A stretch of 64,000 bases of DNA from an uncultured Lachnospiraceae bacterium (GTDB lineage: Bacteria; Bacillota; Clostridia; Lachnospirales; Lachnospiraceae): contig CADAKQ010000003.1 of NCBI GenBank assembly GCA_902788555.1, positions 54,623-118,622 of the forward strand. Direction: 5' to 3'. The first letter of the stretch is position 1, and every line of letters begins with the position of its first letter. Positions 8,867-18,089 of the stretch are shown here, in pieces. The position numbers and the translations under genes are program-made. Below the pieces are notes generated by a model, which saw only the letters and a program-made list of their open reading frames with translations, made no database searches and was not told the origin of the DNA.

Positions 8867-9054
8867 TGATGAGCTTGGAGAGAGTTGTTTGTATCAAATT
8901 ATATCTATAACAGGCACGCTCTCGCTACTCTCACACGCAGCGGTACTAAGCTCGAAAATACCTCGCTAAGTACCGGCGTGTTCAAAGTACCTGTTTATAG
9001 ATATATTTGATACAAACAACTCGCCAAGGTTATGAATTAATCAGCCATAGCATG
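8848..9054. repeat. Long intergenic hairpin, element C (inverted orientation)
   Basis: Two arms of about 65 nt (8848-8914 and 8990-9054) pair almost throughout, including GAGTTGTTTGTATCAAA and GGCTGATTAAT. The left arm includes the last six codons and stop of the ANTAR gene, so the right arm is an inverted copy of that gene end. The core (8911-8993), read on the minus strand, gives CGCCGGTACTTAGCGAGG, CGAGCTTAGTACCGCTGCG and GAGAGTAGCGAGAGCGTG, nearly identical to element A and opposite in direction. It occupies nearly all of the gap before carA. Confidence 0.88.
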
Positions 9055-9084
9055 ATAAATTAATGAAATAGAAGGTGAAAAAAG

Positions 9085-10173
9085 ATGGAACGAAAAGAGT
9101 TTGACAGAAAGTTAATTCTTGAAGATGGAAGCGAGTATTACGGATATGCTTTTGGTGATACCTCTGATAAGGTGACGGAGATTGTTTTTAATACCTCCAT
9201 GGTTGGATATCAGGAAATTATTTCCGATCCGTCCTATACATATCAGTCGGTTGTTATGACCTATCCGCTTATCGGTAATTACGGTATTGCCAACGATGAT
9301 TATGAGACTGATATACCAACGATTGGTGGCCTTATAGTAAGAGAGTATAATGATTTTCCGTCTAATTTCAGAAGTAAGAGAACTCTTTCGGAGATTATGG
9401 AAAAGTACCATATAACAGGCATTTCCGGTATTGATACAAGGAAGCTTACGCGTTCCATAAGAGACCTTGGTTCAAGGAGAGTGCTTATAACAGGATTAGA
9501 TACCTCCGTGGAGGAGGGACTTAAAATAATTGAGGAGAACCCTTACGAGCATGATGCGGTTAAGTTGGTTAGCTGTAAGAGTAAGTGGCGTTCAAATGTT
9601 TTTGATGCAAGATATCATATTGTTGCAATCGACTGCGGAATCAAGCAAAACATCATTCGTTCCTTAAATAACAGAAAATGTAACGTAACCATAGTTCCGT
9701 GGAACACACCTGCAGAGGATATAATAGAATTAAATCCTGACGGAGTATTTATTTCAAACGGACCGGGAGATCCGACGGATATGTCGGAGGTTACTGAAAA
9801 TATAAAAAAGCTTAGAGGTAAATATCCGATTTTCGGTATATGTCTCGGGCATCAGATTATAAGTCTTTCGTACGGAGCAAAAACCTACAAGCTCAAGTTC
9901 GGACACAGAGGCGGCAATCATCCGGTTAAGAATCTTATCACCGGAAAGATTGAGATTACCTCACAAAATCATTCCTTTGCGGTAGATGCGGAAAGCCTTA
10001 AGAACACTGAACTTGAGGCGACACATATAAATATACTTGATGATACCATAGAGGGTGCAAGATGCGTAAAGGACAAGGTCTTTTCGGTGCAGTATCATCC
10101 GGAAAGTGCGCCGGGGCCGCAGGACAGCTCATATCTCTTTGATGAGTTTATAAAGCTTATTGAAGAAAGCTGA
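9085..10173 (+). CDS. carA: Carbamoyl-phosphate synthase, small (glutaminase) subunit
   Basis: The small subunit of carbamoyl-phosphate synthase hydrolyses glutamine and feeds ammonia to CarB for pyrimidine and arginine synthesis. At 362 residues it has the normal length. The N-terminal CPSase_sm_chain domain starts LILEDGSEYYGYAFG, with SMVGYQEIISDPSYTYQ and GISGIDTRKLTR. The C-terminal class I amidotransferase domain has SNGPGDPTD, the nucleophile in GICLGHQ and the His-Glu pair in QYHPESAPGP. The ATG follows GAAGGTG. carB begins about 80 nt downstream, so the two are probably one transcript. Element C lies directly upstream and may influence expression. The identity is secure. Confidence 0.97.
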   Translation: MERKEFDRKLILEDGSEYYGYAFGDTSDKVTEIVFNTSMVGYQEIISDPSYTYQSVVMTYPLIGNYGIANDDYETDIPTIGGLIVREYNDFPSNFRSKRTLSEIMEKYHITGISGIDTRKLTRSIRDLGSRRVLITGLDTSVEEGLKIIEENPYEHDAVKLVSCKSKWRSNVFDARYHIVAIDCGIKQNIIRSLNNRKCNVTIVPWNTPAEDIIELNPDGVFISNGPGDPTDMSEVTENIKKLRGKYPIFGICLGHQIISLSYGAKTYKLKFGHRGGNHPVKNLITGKIEITSQNHSFAVDAESLKNTELEATHINILDDTIEGARCVKDKVFSVQYHPESAPGPQDSSYLFDEFIKLIEES

Positions 10174-10254
10174 TATAGTTTATGGATAAAATTAAGATTT
10201 GATATTTGTCACTTTGCTTTTCAGGTGGCATTAAATAATCAGGAGGACAATAAT

Positions 10255-13200
10255 ATGTCAAAAAGAACTGATATAAAAAAGATACTTGTTATCGGCTCGG
10301 GACCGATTGTTATAGGTCAGGCAGCAGAGTTTGACTATGCGGGAACACAGGCTTGTCTTGCACTTAAGGAGGAGGGCTACGAGGTTATCCTCTGTAACTC
10401 CAATCCTGCAACTATTATGACTGACCCTGCCATTGCAGACAGAGTATATATGGAACCTTTAACGCTTGAATATATGGCAAAGATAATTCGATATGAAAGA
10501 CCGGATGCCATCGTTCCAAGCTTAGGCGGACAGACAGGACTTAATCTTGCCATGCAGCTTGAAAAGAAGGGCGTTTTAAGAGAATGTAACGTCGAGCTTC
10601 TCGGAACCAGCAGCGAAAGTATTGAAAAGGCTGAGGACAGAGAACTGTTTAAGGAGCTTTGTGAGGAGCTTGGTGAACCGGTGCTTCCTTCACTTATAGC
10701 CAATTCCATGGAGGAAGGCTTGGAGGCAGCAGAAAAGATTGGTTATCCGATTATTTTAAGACCTGCATATACTCTCGGTGGAACCGGCGGAGGATTTGCA
10801 AAGGATGAAGAAGAGTTTAGAGAGATAATGAAAAATGCTCTTATGCTCTCACCTGTGCATCAGGTGCTGGTGGAAAAGAGTATAAAGGGCTATAAGGAGA
10901 TAGAATATGAGGTAATGCGTGATGCAAATGACACCGTAATTACCATCTGTAATATGGAAAATATCGACCCTGTCGGCATACATACCGGTGATTCCATAGT
11001 AGTCTGTCCTTCACAGACACTTACCAACAAGGAATACCATATGTTAAGAGACAGTGCACTTAAGATAATTAGAGCGCTTAAGATAAAGGGCGGCTGCAAT
11101 GTTCAGTTTGCTCTTGATCCTCATTCATTTCAGTATTATCTGATTGAGGTAAATCCGCGTGTATCACGTTCGTCGGCGCTTGCATCAAAGGCAAGCGGAT
11201 ATCCGATAGCAAGAGTATCGGCAAAGATAAGCATAGGTATGGATCTGGATGAGATAATGCTTGCCAATACACCGGCATCCTTTGAGCCGGCACTTGATTA
11301 TGTGGTTACGAAAATGTCCCGTTTCCCATTTGACAAATTTGCCGATGCCAATAATCATCTCGGAACCCAGATGAAGGCTACAGGCGAGGTTATGAGTGTC
11401 GGAAGAACCTTAGAGGAAAGTTTACTTAAGGCTATCCGTTCACTTGAAATAGGCGTATATCATCTTTACATGAAGAAGTTTGATGATTATTCCAAGGAAG
11501 AACTTCTTGATTATATAAGTGACGGAACGGATGACAGAATATACGCCATAGCAAGACTTCTTCGAATCGGTACTTCTTTAGAGGAAATAGCTGCAAAGAC
11601 ACAGATAGATATGCTTTTCCTGCGAAAGTTTAAAAATATTGTGGAGGAAGAAAATGTACTTGCCAATGCAACATTTGATAGGGCAGAATTAGTATTTGCC
11701 AAGAAGATGGGCTTTTCAGACAGGATAATAGCTGACCTTTGGAAGTGCGATGAGGATGCGGTCTTTGAATATCGCAAGAAGGAAGGTATATTCCCTGTAT
11801 ATAAGATGATTGACAGCTGTGCCTCGGAGTTTGACAGCTATATACCTTATTTTTACTCAACCTATGAGGATGAAAATGAGTCGATTATATCCGATAAAAA
11901 GAAAATCATTGTTCTTGGTTCCGGACCTATCCGTATAGGACAGGGAGTGGAATTTGATTATTCGACGGTACATGCGATAAAGACCATAAAGGAATTCGGC
12001 TACGAGGCTATTATAATAAATAACAATCCTGAGACTGTTTCAACGGATTATACCACATCTGATAAGCTTTACTTTGAGCCTCTTACAGTGGAGGATGTTA
12101 TGGACATTATTATCCACGAAAAGCCTGAAGGTGTTATAGCTTCTTTGGGTGGACAGACTGCCATAAATTTAGCTGAGCCACTTATGAAGAGGGGAGTTAA
12201 GCTCATCGGAACAGACTGTGAAGCTATCGAGAAGGCTGAGAACAGGGACGCCTTTGAGAAGGTATTATATGAGTTAAATATACCGCAGCCAAAGGGTCAG
12301 GCAGTCACAAGCATAGAAGCAGGACTTAAGGCGGCAGAGGAGATAGGTTATCCTGTGCTTGTCAGACCGAGCTTTGTACTTGGCGGAAGAGCCATGCAGA
12401 TAGTGGCAAAGGAAGAGCATTTGACACATTATCTTAAAAATGCGGTTGAGATAGATGAGGATAAACCCGTTCTTGTAGACAAGTACATACAGGGTAAGGA
12501 GGTCGAGGTGGATGCCATCTGTGACGGAACGGATGTATTTGTTCCGGGCATCATGGAGCTGGTAGAAAGAACCGGAGTTCATTCCGGAGATTCCATAAGC
12601 GTATACCCGCCTTACAGCATATCCGATAAGGTCAAGGAAACTATACTTGATTACACTAAGAAGCTTGGACTTGGAATCGGAATTATTGGATTATTTAATA
12701 TACAGTTCATAGTTGATAAAAATGATAATGTGTTTATAATTGAGGTTAATCCGCGTTCGTCAAGAACTGTTCCGTTTTTGTCAAAGGCAACCGGCTACAG
12801 TCTTGCCGATATCGCAACACTTGTCATACTTGGCAAGAGCCTTAAGGAACAGGAGATAATAAAAGAAAGTGACATAGTGGATTTTGGTAAGGGAAGAGAT
12901 ATAGCTTTGTATCCTAATGAGAAAAAGCGCTGGTATGTAAAAGCTCCTGCATTTTCATTTTCAAAGTTAAGGGGAATGGATGCATATCTTTCACCGGAAA
13001 TGAAATCGACAGGCGAGGCGATAGGCTATGATGATAAGCTTCACAGAGCCATGTATAAGGCGCTGGTCGCATCCGGAATAAAGCTTCAAAACTACGGAAC
13101 CGTAATGGTTACTCTTGCCGATGAGGACAAGGAAGAGGCACTTCCTATAGTCAGAAGATTTTATGATATGGGCTTTAACATAGAGGCTACTGTCGGAACC

Positions 13201-13476
13201 GCAGTATTTCTTAAGGAGCACGGTATAAGAACCAGAGTGAGAGGCAAGATGAGCGAGGGCAGTGAGGAAATCTTGAAGGCTATCCGCTCGGGCTATGTAA
13301 GCTACGTAATAAATACCCGTGCGATACTTTCAGGAATTCATTATGGCGACGGAGTATCCATAAGACGCTGCGCAAGTGAGAATAACGTAACGATGTTCAC
13401 CTCACTTGATACAGTAAGAGTGTTACTTGATGTACTTGAAGAAATTACAATAGGTATTTCGACTATTGATGCGTAG
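10255..13476 (+). CDS. carB: Carbamoyl-phosphate synthase, large subunit
   Basis: The large subunit makes carbamoyl phosphate from bicarbonate, ATP and the ammonia supplied by CarA. It has 1073 residues from the ATG at 10255, which is preceded by AGGAGGACAATAAT; a frame extension to 10225 lacks such a site. The two homologous halves are visible: [21 protein letters not shown] at the start and [20 protein letters not shown] near residue 550. Each half has an ATP-grasp domain ([12 protein letters not shown] and [28 protein letters not shown] and [13 protein letters not shown]). The C-terminal MGS-like allosteric domain follows. Immediately downstream is a 130-bp gap with a promoter for the next gene. 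The identity is secure. Confidence 0.97.
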   Translation: MSKRTDIKKILVIGSGPIVIGQAAEFDYAGTQACLALKEEGYEVILCNSNPATIMTDPAIADRVYMEPLTLEYMAKIIRYERPDAIVPSLGGQTGLNLAMQLEKKGVLRECNVELLGTSSESIEKAEDRELFKELCEELGEPVLPSLIANSMEEGLEAAEKIGYPIILRPAYTLGGTGGGFAKDEEEFREIMKNALMLSPVHQVLVEKSIKGYKEIEYEVMRDANDTVITICNMENIDPVGIHTGDSIVVCPSQTLTNKEYHMLRDSALKIIRALKIKGGCNVQFALDPHSFQYYLIEVNPRVSRSSALASKASGYPIARVSAKISIGMDLDEIMLANTPASFEPALDYVVTKMSRFPFDKFADANNHLGTQMKATGEVMSVGRTLEESLLKAIRSLEIGVYHLYMKKFDDYSKEELLDYISDGTDDRIYAIARLLRIGTSLEEIAAKTQIDMLFLRKFKNIVEEENVLANATFDRAELVFAKKMGFSDRIIADLWKCDEDAVFEYRKKEGIFPVYKMIDSCASEFDSYIPYFYSTYEDENESIISDKKKIIVLGSGPIRIGQGVEFDYSTVHAIKTIKEFGYEAIIINNNPETVSTDYTTSDKLYFEPLTVEDVMDIIIHEKPEGVIASLGGQTAINLAEPLMKRGVKLIGTDCEAIEKAENRDAFEKVLYELNIPQPKGQAVTSIEAGLKAAEEIGYPVLVRPSFVLGGRAMQIVAKEEHLTHYLKNAVEIDEDKPVLVDKYIQGKEVEVDAICDGTDVFVPGIMELVERTGVHSGDSISVYPPYSISDKVKETILDYTKKLGLGIGIIGLFNIQFIVDKNDNVFIIEVNPRSSRTVPFLSKATGYSLADIATLVILGKSLKEQEIIKESDIVDFGKGRDIALYPNEKKRWYVKAPAFSFSKLRGMDAYLSPEMKSTGEAIGYDDKLHRAMYKALVASGIKLQNYGTVMVTLADEDKEEALPIVRRFYDMGFNIEATVGTAVFLKEHGIRTRVRGKMSEGSEEILKAIRSGYVSYVINTRAILSGIHYGDGVSIRRCASENNVTMFTSLDTVRVLLDVLEEITIGISTIDA

Positions 13477-13542
13477 AAGCATCCGAGTTCATTGGTTGTA
13501 TTTTTATGAAAAGTAAAGTAATATTATATAACATATAAATGC

Positions 13543-13571
13543 TTGAAAAATGATTATCTGTATGTTAAAAT
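13543..13571 (+). promoter_or_regulatory. Predicted sigma-A promoter for the HipA-like pair
   Basis: TTGAAA (13543-13548) and TAAAAT (13566-13571) are separated by 17 nt, with a TG just before the -10 box. The site lies about 35 nt before the ATG at 13606. It would give the HipA-like pair its own transcript, separate from carAB. Confidence 0.6.
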
Positions 13572-13605
13572 CTTTTTAAGAAAAATATTATAAGCGGGTG
13601 TAATT

Positions 13606-14292
13606 ATGGATAGGACAAAGGAACTGTATGATTATCTTGATAACAGGCTTAAGGATTATTTAACTGAATTAAAGAAGGCAGAGGATAAACTTGATGAGAT
13701 TAGCGATATTTCAAGCAGTATTGTTGTAAAAAAAATAAACGGAACAAAATATTACTATGAACAATGGCGGCAGAAGGATGGTGTAAAGAGCAGACTTCTT
13801 GGGAAAGTTGAGCCCGGTGCAGTTTATGAAACCGAAATTGATATTCAGGAAAGAAGAAATTTATGTGACAGAATAAAAGAATTGAAATTTTTAATAGATA
13901 ATATCAGTAAAGAAAAAGATGAGCTTTATAAATATTTATTAGATAAGTCATATATTTATAAATACTCATTTGAGGTTTTTTGGAAAAATGAATTATCTGC
14001 CAGAGTATCAGTAAATAACCAAAGAGTTCATGTCTCAAGATATATTATACATCCGGTGCGCCAGATTTTTTCAAGTGATAATATATCCAGAAACCAATTA
14101 AATGAAGTATTGAGGCTTAGATGCATAGAAGAAGGAAGAGTAGATATAAAGAGTAAGCTAAAAGCATGGGGGCTTGATGAGTATAATCCGCTTGAAATTG
14201 TTAAAATTACTCACGGAGTTTCCTACAATGATTATATTTGGATACGCTTTCCGGGAGAAAAAATTACTGCTGAGGATGTCTTAATAAGATAG
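13606..14292 (+). CDS. Conserved hypothetical partner of HipA-like kinase
   Basis: A 228-residue soluble protein encoded 22 nt upstream of a HipA-like kinase. Residues 1-35 are a charged helix and 80-105 another (coiled-coil-like). Between them lies a small beta unit, VVKKINGTKYYYEQW...SRLLGKVEPG, resembling a nucleic-acid-binding fold seen in small clostridial proteins. The C-terminus (LKAWGLDEYNPLEIVKITHG, then NDYIWIRFPGE) recalls the end of proteins often encoded beside small HipA-like kinases. That resemblance comes from memory and has not been searched. No helix-turn-helix typical of HipB is evident, so this is not an ordinary HipB antitoxin. It probably works with the kinase in a toxin-antitoxin-like or regulatory pair. 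Base composition is more AT-rich than the neighbouring carB. Confidence 0.65.
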   Translation: MDRTKELYDYLDNRLKDYLTELKKAEDKLDEISDISSSIVVKKINGTKYYYEQWRQKDGVKSRLLGKVEPGAVYETEIDIQERRNLCDRIKELKFLIDNISKEKDELYKYLLDKSYIYKYSFEVFWKNELSARVSVNNQRVHVSRYIIHPVRQIFSSDNISRNQLNEVLRLRCIEEGRVDIKSKLKAWGLDEYNPLEIVKITHGVSYNDYIWIRFPGEKITAEDVLIR

Positions 14293-14314
14293 TTGATTGT
14301 ATGGGGAGGAGTTT

Positions 14315-15061
14315 ATGTTCGATGTATACGTTGATGAGCAATATATCATATATCAGGAAGGGACATCAGAAGGTACACAAAAAAAATATAAAAAGGAAGG
14401 ATTTTGGTATAAGCTTGACGCACATGGTAATGAGGGACTTTGTGAATATCTTGTTTCAAAGCTTCTTACTTTTTCTAATCTTCGCCCTGAAGAATATGTT
14501 ATATATGAATATGGTATGATAAATGGTTCTAATGGTTGTAGAAGTAAGGATTTTTTACACAATGATGAAGAATTAATTACTTTATACAGACTATATTATA
14601 ATGAATATGGACATGACTTATCGAAGGTTCTTGCTAATTTTGAAAATATGGAAAAAAGAATAGAATATACATTAGATTTTGTCAAAAAAAGTACAGGATA
14701 TGATTTATATGATTATTTAAAAAAAACATTTACACTTGACAGGATAACATTAAATGAAGACAGGCATGTAAATAATCTTGCATTATTGTTTAGTAATGAG
14801 AAATTTAAAGCTTCACCTATATTTGATAACGGAAAATCACTACTGACAGATAATCTTTCGTATAATAGAAATTTTCCTATATCTGAAAATGTTAAAAGAG
14901 TTACTGCAAAACCGTTTAGCGGTTCTCATGAGGCAATGTATAATTATTTTGGAGAAGGCTTTAAGCTTGATTATGAAAATGCAATAAAGTGGCTTGAAAC
15001 AGAACCCCAATCAAAGGAGAGGGACATACTTCTTTATCAGGTTAAAAGATATTATTGCTAA
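14315..15061 (+). CDS. Small HipA-like serine/threonine kinase
   Basis: A 248-residue HipA/CtkA-type kinase core. The ATG at 14315 is preceded at 5 nt by GGGGAGGA; a TTG 18 nt earlier is in frame but lies before that site. The N-terminal glycine loop is EGTSEGTQKKY and is followed by FWYKLDAHGNEGLCEYLVSK. The catalytic and metal-binding part is TLNEDRHVNNLALLF (Asp of the DRH..N motif) and SPIFDNGKSLL (FDNG). It lacks the separate N-terminal subdomain of full-length HipA (about 440 aa), like the short HipT-type kinases. The gene ends 39 nt before dapL. Together with the upstream gene it may form a toxin-antitoxin-like module; the kinase target is unknown. Confidence 0.78.
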   Translation: MFDVYVDEQYIIYQEGTSEGTQKKYKKEGFWYKLDAHGNEGLCEYLVSKLLTFSNLRPEEYVIYEYGMINGSNGCRSKDFLHNDEELITLYRLYYNEYGHDLSKVLANFENMEKRIEYTLDFVKKSTGYDLYDYLKKTFTLDRITLNEDRHVNNLALLFSNEKFKASPIFDNGKSLLTDNLSYNRNFPISENVKRVTAKPFSGSHEAMYNYFGEGFKLDYENAIKWLETEPQSKERDILLYQVKRYYC

Positions 15062-15099
15062 AATACTTACATATATGTAAAAAAGAGGAGTGCGATAAA

Positions 15100-16281
15100 A
15101 TGGTCAAAATTAACAAAAATTATCTTGAATTAAAGGAAAATTATCTTTTTGCTGATATAGCGAGAAAGGTTTCGGAGTATCAGGCTGCACATCCTGAGGC
15201 GGATATTATCCGTATGGGTATTGGAGATGTGACACTTCCTTTATGCAGCGAGGTTATAAAGGGCTTACATAGTGGAGTAGAGGATATGGCTAAGGCTGAA
15301 ACCTTCAAGGGTTATGGACCTGAGCAGGGATACGGCTTTTTACAGGAGGCAGTTAAGGGATATTATCAAAGCTATGGAGTAGCACTTGAAACAAATGAGA
15401 TATTTATATCAGATGGTGCAAAGAGCGATGTCGGCAATATTCTTGATATATTTGATAAGGATAATACGGTGCTTGTACCTGATCCTGTATATCCGGTTTA
15501 TGTCGATACCAATACGATGGACGGAAGAAATATAATATACATTGATGCCAACGAGGATAATGGATTTCTTCCATTACCTGATGAAGAAAAGAAAGCAGAC
15601 CTTATATATATATGTTCGCCAAATAATCCAACAGGTGCAGCATATAACAAAGAACAGCTAAAGAAATGGGTGGACTTTGCAAATGCCCATTCATCTGTTA
15701 TACTTTATGATGCGGCTTATGAGGCGTTTATAGTAGACGAGGACGTTCCAAGAAGCATATATGAAATCGAGGGTGCAAAGACCTGTGCCATAGAATTTTG
15801 CTCACTTTCCAAAACGGCAGGCTTTACCGGCACAAGATGCGGATATACGATAGTTCCGATGGCAATCTCCTTTGACGGAGTGGCACTTAATAAATTGTGG
15901 CTTAGAAGACAAACCACTAAGTTTAACGGAACCTCATACATAGTTCAAAAGGGTGCCGAGCAGGTATTTACAGAGGAAGGCCAAAAGGAGATACGAGCAA
16001 ATATAGATTACTATAGAGAAAATGCAAGGATTATAATGTCTGCTCTTGACGAGCTTGGCATAAAATACACGGGCGGTAAAAATTCACCTTATATCTGGCT
16101 TACCTGTCCAAACGATATGAAGTCTTGGGATTTCTTCGATTTACTTCTTGAAAAAGCCAATATCGTCGGAACTCCGGGCGCAGGCTTTGGGGAAAATGGC
16201 GAAGGACATTTCAGACTTACGGCATTTTCAAATCACGAAAGAACTGCCGAAGCTATGGATAGACTTAAGGGGATATTTTGA
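15100..16281 (+). CDS. dapL: LL-diaminopimelate aminotransferase
   Basis: A PLP fold-type I aminotransferase of 393 residues. It converts tetrahydrodipicolinate directly to LL-diaminopimelate with glutamate as amino donor, for lysine and peptidoglycan synthesis. The ATG at 15100 follows GAGGAG; a 15-codon extension overlapping the kinase gene is less likely. Family features are the start INKNYLELKENYLFADIARK, RMGIGDVTLPL, GYGPEQGYGFL, the SPNNPTGA loop, and the PLP-binding lysine in CSLSKTAGFTGTRCGY. The C-terminal GTPGAGFGENGEGHFRLTAF is typical. It may share a transcript with the next gene, 15 nt away. The identity is well supported. Confidence 0.93.
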   Translation: MVKINKNYLELKENYLFADIARKVSEYQAAHPEADIIRMGIGDVTLPLCSEVIKGLHSGVEDMAKAETFKGYGPEQGYGFLQEAVKGYYQSYGVALETNEIFISDGAKSDVGNILDIFDKDNTVLVPDPVYPVYVDTNTMDGRNIIYIDANEDNGFLPLPDEEKKADLIYICSPNNPTGAAYNKEQLKKWVDFANAHSSVILYDAAYEAFIVDEDVPRSIYEIEGAKTCAIEFCSLSKTAGFTGTRCGYTIVPMAISFDGVALNKLWLRRQTTKFNGTSYIVQKGAEQVFTEEGQKEIRANIDYYRENARIIMSALDELGIKYTGGKNSPYIWLTCPNDMKSWDFFDLLLEKANIVGTPGAGFGENGEGHFRLTAFSNHERTAEAMDRLKGIF

Positions 16282-16296
16282 AAAGAGGATTAACAC

Positions 16297-17565
16297 ATGA
16301 ACATACAGGACTTTAATATAACCGAACACTCTGATTTGGAAGAGTCGTACAAAAAATTTATAAGGCAGATGTCGAACTGGTACAATGGAGGGGAACTTCC
16401 CGAACTTGCAGGTCAGGATTTACGATTTGCTTTAGAACTGCAAAGGCAGAAACTGCAATCGCTTGGTCTTGATATGCAATGCAATCTCAAAAATACGGGT
16501 TCACCCGAAATCCATGTCGGGGATATTTTTTTCAACGACAGAATATTCAAAAACAGCTTCATCGGTGGAAATATGAATATGACAAGAAGTATTGGCAGTT
16601 CTCAGAGCTCACTCTATGAAAATACATCAGATATCAGTCTTAGTACGGTAATACAGAACTTGAAGACTGATACCCGTCCGAGTGCTTCCGTGGCATTATG
16701 CTGTCCACACTGCGGTGCACCGTCAACTCTTGGCGAGCTCGAATCAAGCTGTAAATACTGTGGTACAAAATTTCTTATGAGCGAGCTTTATCCGAAAGTC
16801 ATGAACTTTTTTATTTATAAAAAAGAGGATAGAGCTGATAATGATGCAAAAAACAAGCGTGAACTAAAGAAATATTTAACAGTGAGTATCATACCGATGG
16901 TAATATTCGGGATAATATCCAATCTGTTTGTACATCAAACCCCAATCATGATAGTGAATATTATCTACGGCATTTTGGGCGGTATTTTAGCCGGGGGAAT
17001 GATTGGCGGTCTGGTGTTCGGGTTCAAAAAGCTGTTTGAGACCTTAGCACTTATGGGTAATAGTTTGAGGGGCGGAGGAAAAATAGCTTCAACTCTGTTA
17101 TATGCGAATAAGATAAAAAAGAATGATCCTGAGTTTTCATCTGAATACTTTCGTGATAAAATAACGTCTCTTTTCAGAATGGCTGTTTACAGCAAGGAAG
17201 CCTCAGAGCTTGCCTGCTGCAAGTGCCGGTGTCCTGAAAAAGCGGCAGACATCATTGAAGCACAGCTTTACAATTTCAGTATTACCGATTGTAAAATAAA
17301 AGACATGGTATGTGATGTAGATGTAATACTTTATCTTGATTGCCTTCATTACAATAACGGAAAAATCAAAAGCAAAACGGATAAGTTCAAAATGCGTGTG
17401 AGAAAGCACATAAAGAACGAAACCGATCTTAGCTTTTCTTTTGCAGCCGTAAGTTGTCCGTCATGCGGTGCAAGCTTTGATGCACGAAATGTAAAAGCAT
17501 GTCCGTACTGCAATAATGTGTATTTGCATGAAGAGCATGACTGGGTTATTACTGAAATCAGGTGA
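16297..17565 (+). CDS. Double zinc-ribbon membrane protein, unknown function
   Basis: A 422-residue protein with a zinc ribbon near residue 135 (CCPHCGAPSTLGE..CKYCG) and a second at the C-terminus (CPSCGASF..ACPYCN). One or two hydrophobic segments near residues 190-245 (IIPMVIFGIISNLF and IYGILGGILAGGMIGGLVFG) suggest a membrane hairpin. The region between the second segment and the C-terminal ribbon contains EYFRDKITSLFRMAVYSKEA and resembles the fold of Tim44-like accessory domains; this is a weak guess. The ATG follows AGAGGA 15 nt behind dapL, so the two may be co-transcribed. No catalytic motif was recognised. It may be a stress or envelope adaptor. Confidence 0.7.
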   Translation: MNIQDFNITEHSDLEESYKKFIRQMSNWYNGGELPELAGQDLRFALELQRQKLQSLGLDMQCNLKNTGSPEIHVGDIFFNDRIFKNSFIGGNMNMTRSIGSSQSSLYENTSDISLSTVIQNLKTDTRPSASVALCCPHCGAPSTLGELESSCKYCGTKFLMSELYPKVMNFFIYKKEDRADNDAKNKRELKKYLTVSIIPMVIFGIISNLFVHQTPIMIVNIIYGILGGILAGGMIGGLVFGFKKLFETLALMGNSLRGGGKIASTLLYANKIKKNDPEFSSEYFRDKITSLFRMAVYSKEASELACCKCRCPEKAADIIEAQLYNFSITDCKIKDMVCDVDVILYLDCLHYNNGKIKSKTDKFKMRVRKHIKNETDLSFSFAAVSCPSCGASFDARNVKACPYCNNVYLHEEHDWVITEIR

Positions 17566-17615
17566 GTAGCTATAGAGTAATATAAAGGTTGTTTTAGTAT
17601 ATAATCAAAATGATT

Positions 17616-17801
17616 TTATTGCTGTTCATAAAATAATCTTTTTAAAAATTGTTCTCTGTTGTTTAAAAACATATTGGTTACCTGATAGCTGTCAGTATCT
17701 TCGTATTTGCAGTTGTGAATTGTGCCATTATCAAATGACAATATCTCAGCATCGGGAAATCCAAGAAGTATAGGGAAATTCCATAAAACAGACTCCTTCA
17801 T
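17616..17801 (-). CDS. Small ORF, doubtful
   Basis: A 61-residue frame (starting MKESVLWNFPILLGFPDAEI) lies downstream of the PIN operon on the same strand. It has no Shine-Dalgarno sequence, and its start lies only 7 nt after a strong hairpin. Its composition is protein-like, but no family was recognised. It could be a decayed remnant or a short accessory gene. Confidence 0.25.
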   Translation of the reverse strand: MKESVLWNFPILLGFPDAEILSFDNGTIHNCKYEDTDSYQVTNMFLNNREQFLKRLFYEQQ

Positions 17802-17807
17802 ATTAAT

Positions 17808-17845
17808 AATCCGACAAAACCCTAAATTACAAATTTTGTCGGATT
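17808..17845 (-). terminator. Hairpin terminator after the PIN-domain operon
   Basis: The arms AATCCGACAAAA (17808-17819) and TTTTGTCGGATT (17834-17845) pair perfectly around a 14-nt loop. The hairpin begins 12 nt downstream of the 75-residue gene on the minus strand and is the likely end of that transcript. Confidence 0.6.
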
Positions 17846-17856
17846 AGTAGTATTAA

Positions 17857-18084
17857 TTATAGTGTTTGTTTGGCATTACCTTTAAATGTTTCTATATTTT
17901 TTGATGTATTAACAAAATTATCTAATTTTTCAAATGTATTAATGTCATCAATAAAAGTATGTCTCCACTTTGTATAATCGAAGCGTTCTCTTAAAATAGT
18001 AGATATGAAAAGTTCAGTTTCATCTGCTCCAAGATTATCAGATAGGCATTTTAGTCCTCTGTCAATTATTTCTACAGTATTCAT
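17857..18084 (-). CDS. Small partner protein of PIN-domain gene
   Basis: A 75-residue protein (starting MNTVEIIDRGLKCLSDNLGA) encoded 5 nt downstream of the PIN-domain gene. Its ribosome site (GAGGAGG) lies in the last codons of that gene, so the two are probably translationally coupled. Predicted helices include ELFISTILRERFDYTKW. The position and size fit an antitoxin-like partner, although in most VapBC pairs the antitoxin comes first. No DNA-binding motif was recognised. Confidence 0.6.
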   Translation of the reverse strand: MNTVEIIDRGLKCLSDNLGADETELFISTILRERFDYTKWRHTFIDDINTFEKLDNFVNTSKNIETFKGNAKQTL

Positions 18085-18089
18085 AATAA

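Noticed and set aside
13606-15061. Ordinary hipBA operon
   Set aside because: The first protein lacks a helix-turn-helix of HipB type and the kinase is about half the length of HipA.
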